NCBI GenBank assembly: GCA_008973525.1
Contig: WACJ01000040.1
Span: forward strand, 1,612,001-1,676,000
Reading direction: 5' to 3'
DNA length: 64,000 nucleotides
Source: Stenopsyche tienmushanensis
Taxonomy: Eukaryota; Arthropoda; Insecta; Trichoptera; Stenopsychidae
Positions 46,795 to 58,654 of this stretch are shown here, piece after piece. Both the position numbers and the translations under genes were made by a program. Each line of letters starts with the position of its first letter. Position 1 is the first letter of the stretch. Below the pieces are notes generated by a model. The model worked only from the letters and a program-made list of their open reading frames with translations. It was not told where the DNA came from and did no database searches.

Positions 46795-48825
46795 AAGTTT
46801 TCAATTCTATATGATTCGAGATATGAGAAACAAGCCGGTGGATACGTTGATTGAGGAAATCTTCTCATTGAATTTTGTCAATCAGATATTGATTGATATA
46901 GTTTAATAAAGACTTTGTACTCATAAATCCAACACTATTTCATTAACGTCATCTAATTACTGTTTTTATTATGGCTACGCTTTAATATGATATTTTAAAT
47001 GTATCAGATATCAAATCTGTTATGCTTTCAATTGCAAATTTTTCAAATTCTCCTGACCGCACGTGCAATAGTGATAATACTCGCGTCTGAATGCAATTTT
47101 ATCTTAATTAGCGATACAATAATTTCAGGTTTAACAAATTCTGGGTTCAACACGCATTCAGAGTCGACCGCTTTAATTCAGATAATCGATTTGAGTTTTA
47201 AAGCGAATTTTGTTGAAATAAAAACGGAAAAGGCACGACATAATTGGACATAAATTATCAATTAAGATTTGGATACGGTTTTAATCGAGCCGCAGCAGAA
47301 CTTATGCTATAAAAGCATATGTCGGATGGGATATTTGGATAAGCTTTTTTAGGATAGAATTATTTCGGCGGCGATATTTTCGAGGTGCGTCTTGATTTTA
47401 ACGGTCAAAAACCTGGGAGCGTCAGGACTCGCCGAGAATATGACTGAAATCTAATATTTTTCAACCCTTCGCGACCCTTTTCCGCTCCGGAGAAGATTCT
47501 CAACACGTGCAAAAAATATTTTTCACCTGTATTAACAAAAGTTCCTCCGCCTAAAAATGGCCGGAGCATCTGATTGTGTCCGTAGCAGGTGTGAAGGTTG
47601 AATATTTGCAGTGTCGGTCCCTTAAGGGAAACCGGTTTAACCGGGAAGAGGAATATTCCATACGTGCGTCCCTTATCTTCATATACATATTTACTTTGCG
47701 CATAATTACAGGTAAACTTCTCGAGTGGAGTTTCTTGTTCGACAACGTCATACATTGATTGCCAATGGAGGGACATGTACGATTTGCGTGTAGGGATTTC
47801 TTTTTGCGGCGGTTAATGCGAACCAATTCCGAACTCGATCCTCTTTTCAATTATCCTCCTTTGGATGTCCTGAACGTCCTAAAGGAGGGGAGGCGACCCT
47901 CCCATTATTATTCATCCATACCCCGTGGTTCATTTACATATGTCACAGTCGGAACTGGCACGTGTTTATGAATATACTCCCATAAGTCCCCATATTATGA
48001 CATACATTTCATGTTCATGTCTTCTCAAAGGAAAATTGTTACGTTTTAGTATCTCACCTATGTATTTAATTCGTACGAATGCGTCCCGGGCTTTCACATT
48101 TTTTTCCTCTGATATACCGTTTATTTTTCCCACAAAAACAATCACATACAATAATTTAGAAGTGGCAGAAACGAAGTATTATTTACAATATTAAATTGCG
48201 TAGAAACTTTATCAATCTTCAAGGATAACATAAATTTACATGTAAAGACATTTGGAAAGTTATAAGAGTCATGTATGTGACAACAATGGTCGACATGTCC
48301 AAAACTTTGGTATTTCTACTTATGTTGTTTGTAAAGTGTACGCATTTGAGAAAGGCTGCTTGGCTTCACATGAGTAATTGCGGATAAATTGAGACGAATA
48401 ATGATCATTCCAAAGACAACATTTTTAAGTTTTTGCATAAACTTTTATTGCCTTAAAGTTGATCAACTATATTGGGCGATAAGCTGATGGAAATTATTTT
48501 TTTTTAGAATAAAATCAATAAAAATCAATATATTACACATTGTAGATTATGAAGTTCAAATAAATGTATGATCTATTGTATTAACACTTTGCTTGCGGGG
48601 TTGGTTTAGCTCGCCGCGCATTGAACACGGGATTATCAAGGATAGTATCCCTTAGACTTTTATAAACATAGTTAAAGTTGCAGTTTATTTACACCAATTG
48701 TATGAAGCTAATATTTTACAAGGAAATAATAACTAGAGAAACATTCTCCTTTATGAACCAGAATTTTATACAAGTAATAGATGTATCTGGAATATATTTA
48801 AACTTTAAAAAATACATTCTGTAGT
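46795..48825. other. Intronic sequence without firm features
   Basis: TTAACACTTTGCTTGCGGGG near 48580 is another TTAA-type end without a located partner. 47400-47960 is relatively GC-rich with overlapping frames on both strands and no recognised domain. Confidence 0.35.
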
Positions 48826-48837
48826 GTGGGCGATTTA

Positions 48838-49262
48838 CCATCCTCTGTTGTTAATCTGAGCAGATTTAATTCGCTAGATTAAAAGCGACATCTTCCGTCT
48901 CTCTTCAGGTGCGATGTGTTATTTTAACAGCGCCATCTCTTGTGGCCCTACGGAGACATTGCACCTGCATACTGACGGATCGCTTCTTGCGCGTGCGCCG
49001 TTGCCGGTTGGGTAGTGACAAGCAGGAGGCGGGAGTCGGGAGAGTGGTCGGTTAACCTTGCCTGCGGGAGGTCGTCCCTCCTGCAGCCAGATCTCTCTCT
49101 CTTTCATGTGGAATAGTTATTCAGAAAAAAGAGACTTTCTATTCGACGCCCGTCTATTCCTATCGATTCGGTCAATAACATCACGGGCCGATAGAAGAAC
49201 GGACCGCGGGCATCCCGACGAGCACGTGGGGGCGGGAAGCCGCCCGGGGACTCATTTTAATT
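48838..49262 (-). repeat. Repeat R1, inverted copy of the 5' half
   Basis: Reverse complement matches 40140-40370 (CCACGTACTCGTCGGGATG, CCCAACCGGCAACGG, CAGGTGCAATGTCTCCG, GAAGAGAGACGGAAGAT). It has an additional 150-bp segment (about 49030-49180) that is deleted in the 40135 copy, so it is closer to full length there. It has no SINE at the site corresponding to 40374-40586. Confidence 0.8.
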
Positions 49263-49599
49263 ATTGGTTACTTGAATATCTCTTACTCTTACATAGTTGA
49301 TACTATCCAATATTATGTAGCGTGATGAACCTTACCGGTTCGAATCTAAGAAGCTTTAGGAACAGAATAAGGACAAGAAGAACATCAAGCAGATGGCCTT
49401 GAGGAGAGACAAATGAAGAATTTTACTTTGCAATTATAGCAGCATTATTTTCTGTTGCCTTCTATATCGTTTTGAAATCGCTGAACTGAAAGGGTCAACC
49501 TGAAATAGGAAACCACTCAGTTTGGAATTTGCTCGGGTAAGTTGCACGTGGACGGGGAAACACCCTCAGTTGGTGTAAGAGCGAATCCGAGGTGCACTT

Positions 49600-49728
49600 A
49601 AGCATCACGTATGTCTTCACTATCTAACCCAGTAATGGATGTAACCCTTTCCTGTGAAGGGATATTGAAGAGGTCCACAGTTCTGCATTGGACTGTTTGT
49701 GGCTGCACTATGATGATGATGTAAAATA
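49600..49728 (+). mobile_element. 3' tail of a non-LTR retrotransposon with (ATG)n end
   Basis: CACAGTTCTGCATTGGACTG then GTGGCTGCACTATGATGATG, ending in a short ATG microsatellite, is the counterpart of 28340-28375. The simple-repeat tail and missing 5' end suggest target-primed insertion. Confidence 0.55.
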
Positions 49729-49734
49729 CAATAT

Positions 49735-50270
49735 CGAGCTCGCTATCTTTTGCTTTTATCGTATACTATTTAGGAAGAAAATATTATCTTCTCCAGCATT
49801 CAATGAGCGGCAGCGAACGATGTTGATTTTCTGCTCCCGCAAGCAATGTGTTGAATTAGATTTATCATGATTTTTTGTATTTGAAGGAATAAATATTGAA
49901 GATAATCAATGGATTAATTAATCCAATGCATAAAGTGACATCTGAGCAATTGCAACAGGTGCATTTGCAAAGGGCTCAAAATGTTAAGTGTATATTTTGT
50001 TTGTTATTTGCGTTTCTGTGAGAACGTTTGGAGTTGCAATACAAGTTAAATTCAGTTAGGATATGAACTAAAGTTATCCATACGTAAGATATATTGTGCA
50101 GATATTAAATGCAGTTATATCTCTGTAAATGGATGACAATTTACGGCGTTCAACAATTAAATACGTAAATTCAACACGTATTCAACTTGAAGTCATTATA
50201 ATAAAGCATAACCATTAAAAAGGGAGACGCTGAATCATACCCATATTAGTAGCCAAATTATTTTAAGCCC
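49735..50270. other. Intronic sequence, nothing recognised
   Basis: AT-rich, unique. Confidence 0.45.
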
Positions 50271-50274
50271 ATCC

Positions 50275-51250
50275 ACCTTTTCTTCTTGTGATGTCCACAT
50301 TTTCTTTGAATGAAAGAGCGTCGGGCAGGCCTTAACGAAACACTCCGTCGAAACGCCAACATTCTCTAATTAAGAATTCACGAGGTGATCTCGAAATAAT
50401 GATGCCAATTATATTACAACCGCCCGCAAAGACCAAAGGATTACGCGGCCTATCCTTTTTGGGATCCGCATGTCTATTTTCGCCGCACAGTCGGAGGATT
50501 CGTACGCGCGAAGGACTCTTAACAAAACCGCCCGCAAATTTAATAATCATTTATTGAAATTATTACAATGGAGCGGCACCCTTAAATCACGGACAACCGT
50601 TAATTATCTCACGAGGGCTCCTTTGAAATTTTGGGATTCGCTTAATGAAAACAGCAAACATTAACAGAGACGGATAATAAAGATAACATATGGCGCGATA
50701 ATTAATGGCGTGGGCATCTCACGGTAATGAAAAGATAAAATGGTAACCATTACCAAACAAAAAGCCCAAAGGGAAGATGTTATTAAAACGAAAGTGATTT
50801 ATATGGTTTCGCTTTAAAGTGTTCGGCCCTCATAATACCCGGCTTAAATTATTACTTCGCAAATAAATTTGTAAGAAGTACATAATAAATTGCGCCCTCA
50901 GCCGAGACCGACGTCTGAGAGACGTTGAGGCTCTTCAAGGATATTATTCATAATAATGAAATATATGATCGCGATAATAATCGATCGTCGATGCAAAAAT
51001 TCTAGGATCCGTGTGGGGTACATTTGGAGCCGTCCAGCGCGCTGGCCGTAAATACGCACATCAATGCTATCGAATATTTATTTATTTGCTAAGAAGATTT
51101 GTTTAGCAATACAAAGGGTTACGAGCATCTGCGTGGGACAGCTCAGATAAGGATTTACTGTAAATGTATTAAATAGAAAGTTACATTGTAAACACAGATT
51201 TTTAAAATAAGCCCTCGACGGATCGATATGCGCCGTGGATGAGAGAAATT
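50275..51250. promoter_or_regulatory. Repeat-free island dense in GATA and homeodomain motifs
   Basis: About 1 kb without any family repeat. Visible motifs include AGATAA (about 50681, 50734, 51145, 51262), TTAATTAT (50600), ATAATTAATGG (about 50697), CCATTACC/GGTAACC (about 50744-50755) and TAATAATCATTTATTG (about 50540). The density and even composition contrast with the neighbouring Tigger and R1 sequence. Candidate enhancer; sequence alone cannot prove function. Confidence 0.35.
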
Positions 51251-51482
51251 CGAAGCCAGAAGATAAATATAAACTCGTTTCAAATATAAAATTAAAATTT
51301 AATTACAATAGCGTGCGAGCGAAAAAGGGGATGTTAAATTGAGAGGGTCAGCATTGACAATATGTATTTTTGGACTAAATTGAAAGTAGTTAACTTAATG
51401 TCGGATAAATACCAGAATTTCGCATAATGTAAGGTGGCCAAGAAAGCCTAGATGCCGTTTTACGGATCTAGATTTACATATA

Positions 51483-52476
51483 CACTTAAACCTTTTTTTG
51501 TGCGGTAGATGCGTTCCATGGAAAATCGCACAAAAAAAAGCTATGACACATAGAAAAAGTAAAGATGGGTTCCATGGATTTTAAAAACCGCATAACTTTA
51601 AATTGGCTATATAAAGTGTATCCAAAATCGCATAAAAAAGATTATAAAAAACAGGAAAACAATAAGACAGTTAAAAAATAACATTTTTGGTAACATTAAA
51701 AAGACGTCTTGAATCATTGGTAAAATTTTAAAGATGTCTGACATCTAGCATCTCAATTGTCAGATATCCACTAGAGAAATGCTAATTATTTTAATTACAG
51801 ACTATCATCGCTGTATGATAATTTTTGTTACGATTTTCGATATGACTCAAAATCGCTCTCTTCTTTGGAAGAAATAGTATAACAAGTGTCAATGTCATCA
51901 TTGTTCTGTGTAGATTTTCTTATTCCATTTACAATTCTACTATGGTCTACTATGGTAAAGATGCTACTATGGTCTTTAACTAAAAAAAAAATACAAAATG
52001 GCGACTGTTTAAAAAAAATTCAGTCAAGTCATTTTTTGGCCTTATTTTATCAGTTTTAATTTTTTTTAAATAGTTAAAAAATAAATTTTGACATAAATCT
52101 GGTAGGAATAATAGAAGGTTATATAGAAAAAATTCGTACCCAGTTTGAAGTAAATTACTTGCAATTTTGGAAATTTCTTTGAATGATGTATTTTTAAAAG
52201 TCGAAACATTGGGAAAATGCAAAAAAAAAAAACGAAATCATTTTTTTTTAAAATCTAAACTCAAAATAAAGGCGTGGTCGTTTAGCAGATGCAATATGAT
52301 TTACACAGTCCCAAATTATAATTTTTTTTCAAATTTCGGTTAGTTTTGATAATTTATTTTCTATTTTATCCAAAATATCTCAATATGTACTCTTTACGAA
52401 ATAAAAAATTGCTTTAAGAATACCGCATAACTTCGAAATCGCACCAAAAAAAGTCGCACAAAAAGAGGTTTGAGTG
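51483..52476. mobile_element. Tigger-like non-autonomous element, copy 7 (longest uninterrupted)
   Basis: TA-flanked (51481-51482 and 52477-52478). Left CACTTAAACCTTTTTTTGTG, right CGCACAAAAAGAGGTTTGAG plus TG. Serves as the family reference at 994 bp. It is AT-rich with repeated GCATAACTT and CGCATAAAAA blocks near both ends. The minus strand around 52160-52040 encodes CQNLFFNYLKKIK, also present on the plus strand in copies 3 and 5, a possible vestige of ancestral coding. A mariner sits 25 bp to the right. Confidence 0.92.
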
Positions 52477-52501
52477 TATGTATATACACAAAAATAACTT
52501 A

Positions 52502-53786
52502 TTGGGTTGGTGCAAAAGTTAGGGCCGTTTTTTACATATACAATTAAACATTTTTTTTTAGACTTGTAGTATTTATTTAATCAATTATATAATTTCTATC
52601 TGTTCTTATAACCTTCTCCCATCTTTCTATCAACTTTTTAATACCATTAGTGTAAAATTCCGTGGATTTTGATGCGAAAAATGTAGTAAGGGATGTATTT
52701 ACCTGCTCTATTGTATCAACTTTTTTATCATTTAAAACATTTTGCAGTAATCGGAATAAATAAAAATCGGAAGGAGCAAGATCTGGAGAGCACGGTGGAT
52801 GCTTGATAACATCCCAATTCAACTCATTTAGCTTGTGTTGGGTCATCAAAGTCTTACGTGGTCGCGCGTTGTCGTGATGAAACACTACCCCTTTTCTGTT
52901 TACCAATTCTAGTCTATTCTTTTGAAGGGCGATGTTTAATTTGGATAATTTTTGACAATATCGTTCTGCTGTAATTGTCTGATTGGGTTTCAAGAGTTCA
53001 AAATACACAATACCCTTACAATCCCACCAAACACAAAGGATAACTTTTTTTTGTGGACTTCGGCCTTCAAAGTTGTTAATGGGGCTTGCCCAGGTATAGC
53101 CCAATGTCTTTTTCTTGTCACGTTATTGTACACGATCCATTTCTCATCTTCCGTTACCAAACGATGCAAAAAAGGTTCACATTTTTGTCTCGCACTCAAA
53201 GTAACGCACGTTGAAACACTATCCAATAAATTGGCAGCCGACAATTGATGAGGTATCCAAACGTCGTACCGCGAAACCATCCCCATACGCTTCAAATGTC
53301 TTAATACGATTCTTTGGTTGACTCCCATCATCGTCGCGATCTTCCTGGTGGTTAGACGTGGATTGGTGACAATTATGACTTTAAACTTGTCGTCATCAGA
53401 CTTCAATGGCCGCCCGATATGTGGTTTATCAATTAGTGAAAAATCCCCAGATCGGAATTTTGTAAACCATTTTCGTACCTGTCGAACTTTGATGACATCT
53501 GTTCCATACACTTCGCAAATGTTTTTGGTTTTCACACTCGCAGTATTGTCTTTTCGGAATTCATAAAGTAAAGAATGACGTAAATGCACTTTATCGACCG
53601 ACATTTTGAAAAAATACAAGGGCTTTTCACTGTACTCTGGCCAGGCCAAAACTGAATAGAAAGTAGAGGGAAAGCATCCTTTATACAATGGAATCATTTA
53701 AAAGAAGATGCTATTCATCATTTTTGAAGAAAAATTTTTTTTACCTAGGATCATAAAAAACGGCCTTTACTTTTGCACCAACCCAA
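52502..53786 (-). mobile_element. Nearly full-length mariner element
   Basis: Inverted ends TTGGGTTGGTGCAAAAGT at 52502 and its complement ending at 53786 extend for about 32 bp with two or three differences. TA is present on each side (52500-52501 and 53787-53788). The 1,285-bp length is exactly that of intact mariners. It encodes a transposase on the minus strand with a single frameshift. Confidence 0.96.
52577..53604 (-). pseudogene. Mariner transposase, one frameshift from complete
   Basis: The ATG at 53604 (MSVDKVHLRHSLLYEFRK) opens the N-terminal helix-turn-helix region, followed by WFTKFRSGDFSL, GRP, and the second helix-turn-helix (RKIATMMGVNQRIVLRHL). Catalytic motifs follow in order: VTEDEKWIVYNN (Asp 1), HHDNARPR (Asp 2) and HPPCSPDLAPSDFYLFR (Asp 3, with 34-residue spacing as in DD34D mariners). 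The frame is broken once, near 53042-53050, at an A-run of the coding strand (eight T on the plus strand) between PLTTLKAEVH and VILCVWWD. Total length of about 342 residues agrees with the family. WVPHEL is altered to VWIPHQL. Mariners cut and paste at TA. This copy is inactive as read, and a sequencing or assembly error in the homopolymer is possible. Confidence 0.95.
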
Positions 53787-53949
53787 TATTTTTTATTAAT
53801 TTTTTTTGTGCTGTGTATCAAAATTTTGTTCTGCGATGTGTAATTAAAGTTGACACATCTAAAGAATTCCAACTATTTGCTGCGATGTAGCAAAGATTTT
53901 TCAAATTTATTGTGGAAGCTGATAACTGTTTCTTCAGTATTTTTGCCTG

Positions 53950-54330
53950 CCAGCTATAATCGTCGAAGTATCTGGGGATCTGGGGTTCTTTGTTTTACCA
54001 ATAACAAGCAGTGGCAGTCGGTGTCTGCCTGCTGCATTTGCACACACCATTATAGTGACACGTTATTTACTAGTTTTGTATCCAGGTGAAGTATTTTCAC
54101 CTTTTGATATCAAAGAATGGCTGGGTAGATTTTTCCAATTTAAGCCAGTCTCATCAACATTGTATATAAATTCTTCATCGAATCTTTCCTTCTCCACAAA
54201 TAGTTTAAATGTGTCAATGCATGTGTTTGCTGAAGGTATGTCAGCATAAAGCTTTTCCACACGAATTCCATGTTTCCAGATACCATGTCGTCTTTTGAAT
54301 TTTTCAAGCCAGCCCGATGATACATGTTTT
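53950..54330 (-). pseudogene. Tigger/Jerky-type DDE transposase relic
   Basis: On the minus strand one frame runs through SSGWLEKFKRRHGIW (end of the CENP-B-type DNA-binding domain), EKLYADIPSA, EFIYNVDETGLNWKNLPS (first catalytic Asp), SPGYKTSK, a TAA where the family has Asp, then [19 protein letters not shown] and VIGKTKNPR. Only one nonsense codon interrupts about 125 residues; frames break after about 53950. The C-terminal catalytic half is missing here. It lies 160 bp beyond the mariner. Whether it is the source of the Tigger-like short elements is not shown. A host-domesticated Jerky-like gene is possible but unlikely given the breaks. Confidence 0.88.
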
Positions 54331-54344
54331 GAAGGTAGAATCTC

Positions 54345-55645
54345 TATTTTTATTTAATTTTGTATTGAAAAATATTACTTTTTCACACAATAATAGACCA
54401 TATATTGGCTGTCCAGTCTTTGTATAAATCACATAAAAATACACCCTTCAATTGTATTTCCTGATATGTACTGGATTGAATAAATATTTAAAAATATCCA
54501 CTTCAAAATGGATGAATTGCACGGATTCAGTCGAAAGGTGATAACTAAAACGGTATACATTATTCGGCACTCGGAGCGAAATCTGCAAGTAGTATCGTTC
54601 CAATTTAAGGACAAAGAAATCAAATAGTAAAGAGCGCTGTGGAGTATTTGGGTCACCACTAAATATAAGTTAACATCCACTCCAGTGAGCTATATTCGCG
54701 GGCAAGCACATAAATATTCCGAGTATTGGAAATTAAAATTTCCTCCCCCGACCATCGCTGTCATACTTTCGAGAGAGTTTGCTTTGAATTAGCATAACAC
54801 AGCTGTCTGTCTCCTGAGCATTTTGCATTACCCGCCGGATGGGCGGGAAGGGTGTTGCAGATACCTCGCCAGGTATAGATGACAACGAGAATTGGTTGAA
54901 TGACATATCTGCCAGGTTATGCAGGAAGCATCCGCATGTCTGATGCATTTGCATGCGATACAACAAATATGCAACAGATCACTGATGCCTGACGTCTATG
55001 TGAACAATATGAAATGGCATACGACCTCTATTCTGTCGTTCAGATATCAGCTTTTATTAATAGGGCTGGGAAGCGCTCAGCGCAATTCTGCCGTACAGCG
55101 TTTTACGAATTTGAATAGTAATTAGGCTGATATGAGGGATTTGGTGCGCATGCGTGTTTATGTACAACAATATGGCGGCGGCAGAAACAATTCGATAGCA
55201 AAACGAGCACCATATCTTTGTATTTCGCACAAATGAGCTAGAATTAATAAATTGATGAACTTTAAATGACATCACAATATATCTAATATGATAATGAAAA
55301 AAAAACAATCGTTACTCGAACATGTCAACATCCATATTGTTGAAACAATGGTCCTTTTTTTTTAAAAAAAAAAGATTGCAAATTATACAGGAGCAAAAAA
55401 TATGCTTGACCCAAATTAAATATTTTTTGCAATATAAATTACATGAAGGCATAATAAGATGTCAGAATGTCTACCAAATTAAATTGTCTACCGTTATAAA
55501 ATATTTGATTTCTTTGTTCAACATTTTTTTTATTATTTAAATAAAATTCTGTAATTACGTTATTTAAGTGACTGTCAAAAATAAATTAAATCGAGTAATG
55601 ACAAAAATACAATATTTTTTAAAAAAAAACATGTCACTGATACTT
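54345..55645. other. Intronic sequence, nothing firmly recognised
   Basis: Unique, with a GC-richer patch at 54740-55090. No supported exon or family repeat. Confidence 0.4.
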
Positions 55646-55814
55646 TTTGCTTTTCAGGATCGCGTATTTGCGAGCGAATTCCATTGATTTAGAAAGAGCA
55701 ATCTTGTAGATTGAGCTCGGAAAGAGACAGAGATGTTGGGTGACGAGAGTGTTAAACTGACTACACGGCTTTAACCCTTTGAGTAGTGAACTAATTTAAA
55801 ATCTTCATAGTCTT

Positions 55815-55862
55815 AGATGCTATATTTGCTTATCCACCATTTATCGTCCGTACAAATCCACT
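55815..55862 (+). repeat. Dispersed repeat pair member (with 7360-7412)
   Basis: See the matching block order TTAGATGCTATATTTGC then CCACCATTTATCGTCCGTAC. A TTAACCCTTTGAGTAG motif at 55767 just upstream could be a TTAA-type end. Confidence 0.55.
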
Positions 55863-55869
55863 AACATAT

Positions 55870-56995
55870 TAAAATTTTGAATTTGCACGCGTTTTTGTGC
55901 GAACGGTTCGGAATGAGTTGATACGCAATCGCTTTAAGCTCCTGGCAACGTTCAATACTATATTGAACATGTGTTGAAAGAGTCAAAAAATTAATTTCAG
56001 ACATATTCGATTACCATTATTGTTAAAAAATGTAATGTTTAAATCAATCGTGGACTGTTGGATATTTAAAGGCAATGTTATTGATTGGTCGGTAGCTTTA
56101 TTCACATATGTGTATGTATGGCGAAATTAAATAAGCACCCAATAAGTATCGACGGCTGGTAGTATGTGGATAAAGGCTCAGAGATATACTCCGTTGGGCA
56201 AAAAGGAAAAAAAACAATAGAAATGGAGTATGACGTAAAGTGGAAAGAGCAACAAGATCCCCAACGGTGCGATAATTAATTCTGCGAAGTAGATCGCAAC
56301 TAATTATTTGGAGGTTTCAAGTATTGACAGCGCAACAGACTGTCGAAACGGACAGAGTTGACGAGGGACCGGCGGAATGAAAGAGGAAGGTGGGAAGAGG
56401 CTTTCATCCACTCCTCGCCGCCAGCCCGGGCAGAAAAGTAGCCGATAACAGTTTATTTTGCGAGGACCACCGGAAAATCCCCGGGAAAAGTGGACGATAT
56501 ATAATACAACGGCGGGGCGCGCTTCAAAGGGATATTTTTCCATTTTCCGGCAGACGTCGTAAATAAGCACATGAGCAAATAAGATGAAAATATATGTACA
56601 CGCAAGCGCGCGAAGGAAAAAAATCACGATATAATAGAAAATTTTCCGCGAGAGTGTATAAAGAAGAAGGTATCGGCATACAAATTCTGCTAAGAAAAGT
56701 TTTTTGTGAAGGCGCGCGTCGAATAACAATATATAGGCCTTTCCGCGCGCCGGAAAATATGAAGAATGCCGCCGACCCAGCATAAACACAATACATAATA
56801 ATTACAAAGATTTATCGCCGTTTATGGATAATATTGTAAATTAAAAATGCTATTTTAAAAAAGAGCCTCATTTGCATCCCACTCGCTAACAGTATTAAAA
56901 CATGGAATCTAAATAAGAGCCGATTTATCAGCTCAATGGGAAATACGGCAAACTTAAGAGAACTTGATTTTATATAATGCGTTTTTCATCTTCTA
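55870..56995. promoter_or_regulatory. Unique sequence with a CpG-rich core at 56290-56780
   Basis: The core contains CCGGAAAATCCCCGGG, GGCGGGGCGCGC and a TATATAAT-like box near 56500-56507. This is a promoter-like composition in an otherwise AT-rich intron. Open minus-strand frames across it lack an ATG (the longest starts at GTG). No coding claim is made. Confidence 0.3.
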
Positions 56996-56999
56996 ATTG

Positions 57000-57295
57000 T
57001 TAACGAAAATCATTTGCTAAAAGAAGAAACTGTATGTTGTGTAATATATAACAAAATAGGCTTGCTACTAGTCTAGTGGTTGCTGTATGTTGGTATACAC
57101 ACAATACAGGAGAGGCGACGCGGCGCATGCGCATAATGTCTATGATGCATGCGATAGGCATGGACACACTAAGAACGATTCTCCCTCTTAATCCGATCAA
57201 TTGCCGCTAGGAGTTTCATTTTTCGTGACGATCAAACCAATTTACCTTACTGCGCCTATATAAGTTCCACTTCAAAAAATAAAAGTTAAGACGCT
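57000..57295 (+). repeat. Repeat family N, near-complete copy
   Basis: 5' module TTAACGAAAATCATTTGCT and GTGTAATATATAACAAAATA; 3' module TTCGTGACGATCAAACCAAT ... CTTCAAAAAATAAAAG. The 58655-58905 copy has the same two modules about 200 bp apart with a diverged middle. The A-rich 3' end hints at a retroposon, but TTAA also flanks this copy on both sides. Confidence 0.65.
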
Positions 57296-57355
57296 CAAAA
57301 AAGTTATGGAATAAGACCGCCTAAGTGTATTTGATTTGTATGAGGTAGTATTATA

Positions 57356-57706
57356 CCCTAAAACCTCTTTTTATGCGACTTTTTTTTGTACTATTTCGAA
57401 GTTATGCGGTTTATTTAAATACATTTTTTATTATTTTTAAATTTCATAAAGAGTACGTATTGAGATATTTTGGATAAAATAGGAAATAAATCATCAACAT
57501 TGTTTTTTTATTTTATTTTTTAATAAAAAATATAAAATATTTAGAATATTTCTAACTTTTTTTATGCGATTTTGGATATATTTTATATGGCTGATTCAAA
57601 GTTATGCTGTTTTTAAAATCCAAGGAACGCATCTTCACTTTTTCTATGTGAGTCATAGCTTTTTTTTTGTGCGATTTTCCGCGGAACGCATCTACCGCAC
57701 AAAAAT
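57356..57706. mobile_element. Tigger-like element, copy 8, internally deleted, right end truncated
   Basis: Left CCCTAAAACCTCTTTTTATG after TA, then TTTCGAAGTTATGCGGTTT and, after a deletion, TTATGCTGTTTTTAAAATCC and CATCTACCGCACAAAAAT. The terminal GGTTTAAGTG of the right end is missing. Confidence 0.8.
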
Positions 57707-57709
57707 GTC

Positions 57710-58650
57710 GGTCAAAATAATGGTCAGCAATGATCCTTTAGAAATGACCACAAGTTGGTTAAAGATTTTTCCCCTTTTAATCCCATCCAGATTTTTAACT
57801 TTTTAGATGACCCAATCCACTATATTTAAAAAATTTGCAAAAGGATAATGTTTCTAAAAAAATAAAGAAATGTCATTTCAAAAAAATTAATACCCTTAGC
57901 GATGATGAATGATTTATATAAAATAAATATGTATGAATTGTATCATTTTATAGCGCATCGTTTCGGTATACAAATATAAATGTAAAGTTGTCCTATTGTA
58001 TGAGAGATACGTAAATAGATAATAGCGAAAGATATGTTACGTATCTGAAATCTTTCACATCACTGCAACATGACAAAAGCCAAACAGCAAGCATATAATA
58101 TTGATGTCTGCCATGAAACATTTCGTCGTCCTTTAAAAAAGATATGACTAGTTGTAAATCCTCAAATGCACCATTTTGAATCGTTGGAATGCAGCATTTG
58201 CAAATACAAAGTTTAAGACCCAACCATCTGTCGGAAAGTTAATATTAACTGCTTCCAGGGATTTTGAACGGTCTCTGTCATTAATTTAAAAGTCAAAGAA
58301 GAGACACTGCATGCTATGGATGAGTCAAATTTGGGCCGCACGAAGGATCTAATATGTACATTTCAAATATTCATGGGAATGAAGCTCAATAAATTAAAGT
58401 GGTAAATGAGTATTAAGAAATTCAAATGACAATTCGCGGAACGATGTTGTGAAAAATAATACGACTCGTACTCGGAATTAATGTCGTTATTTTTTTGTCG
58501 ATTCTTTCTCGGAACTACTTGTATATGATTATAATTTGTTATGAAAAGTATGCCTGATTATATCGATGGATTTTTGACAATATGAGACATAGCGAATTTA
58601 ACGTCTAAAAATCGGAATAAAAATATTTAGATTTACACAAAACATTAGAT
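57710..58650. other. Intronic sequence, nothing recognised
   Basis: AT-rich, unique. Confidence 0.45.
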
Positions 58651-58654
58651 TTGT

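Noticed and set aside
56304..56789. 161-codon minus-strand frame, one of the longest in the window
   Set aside because: Starts at GTG, no domain, overlaps other open frames in a CpG-rich segment where stops are rare by composition.
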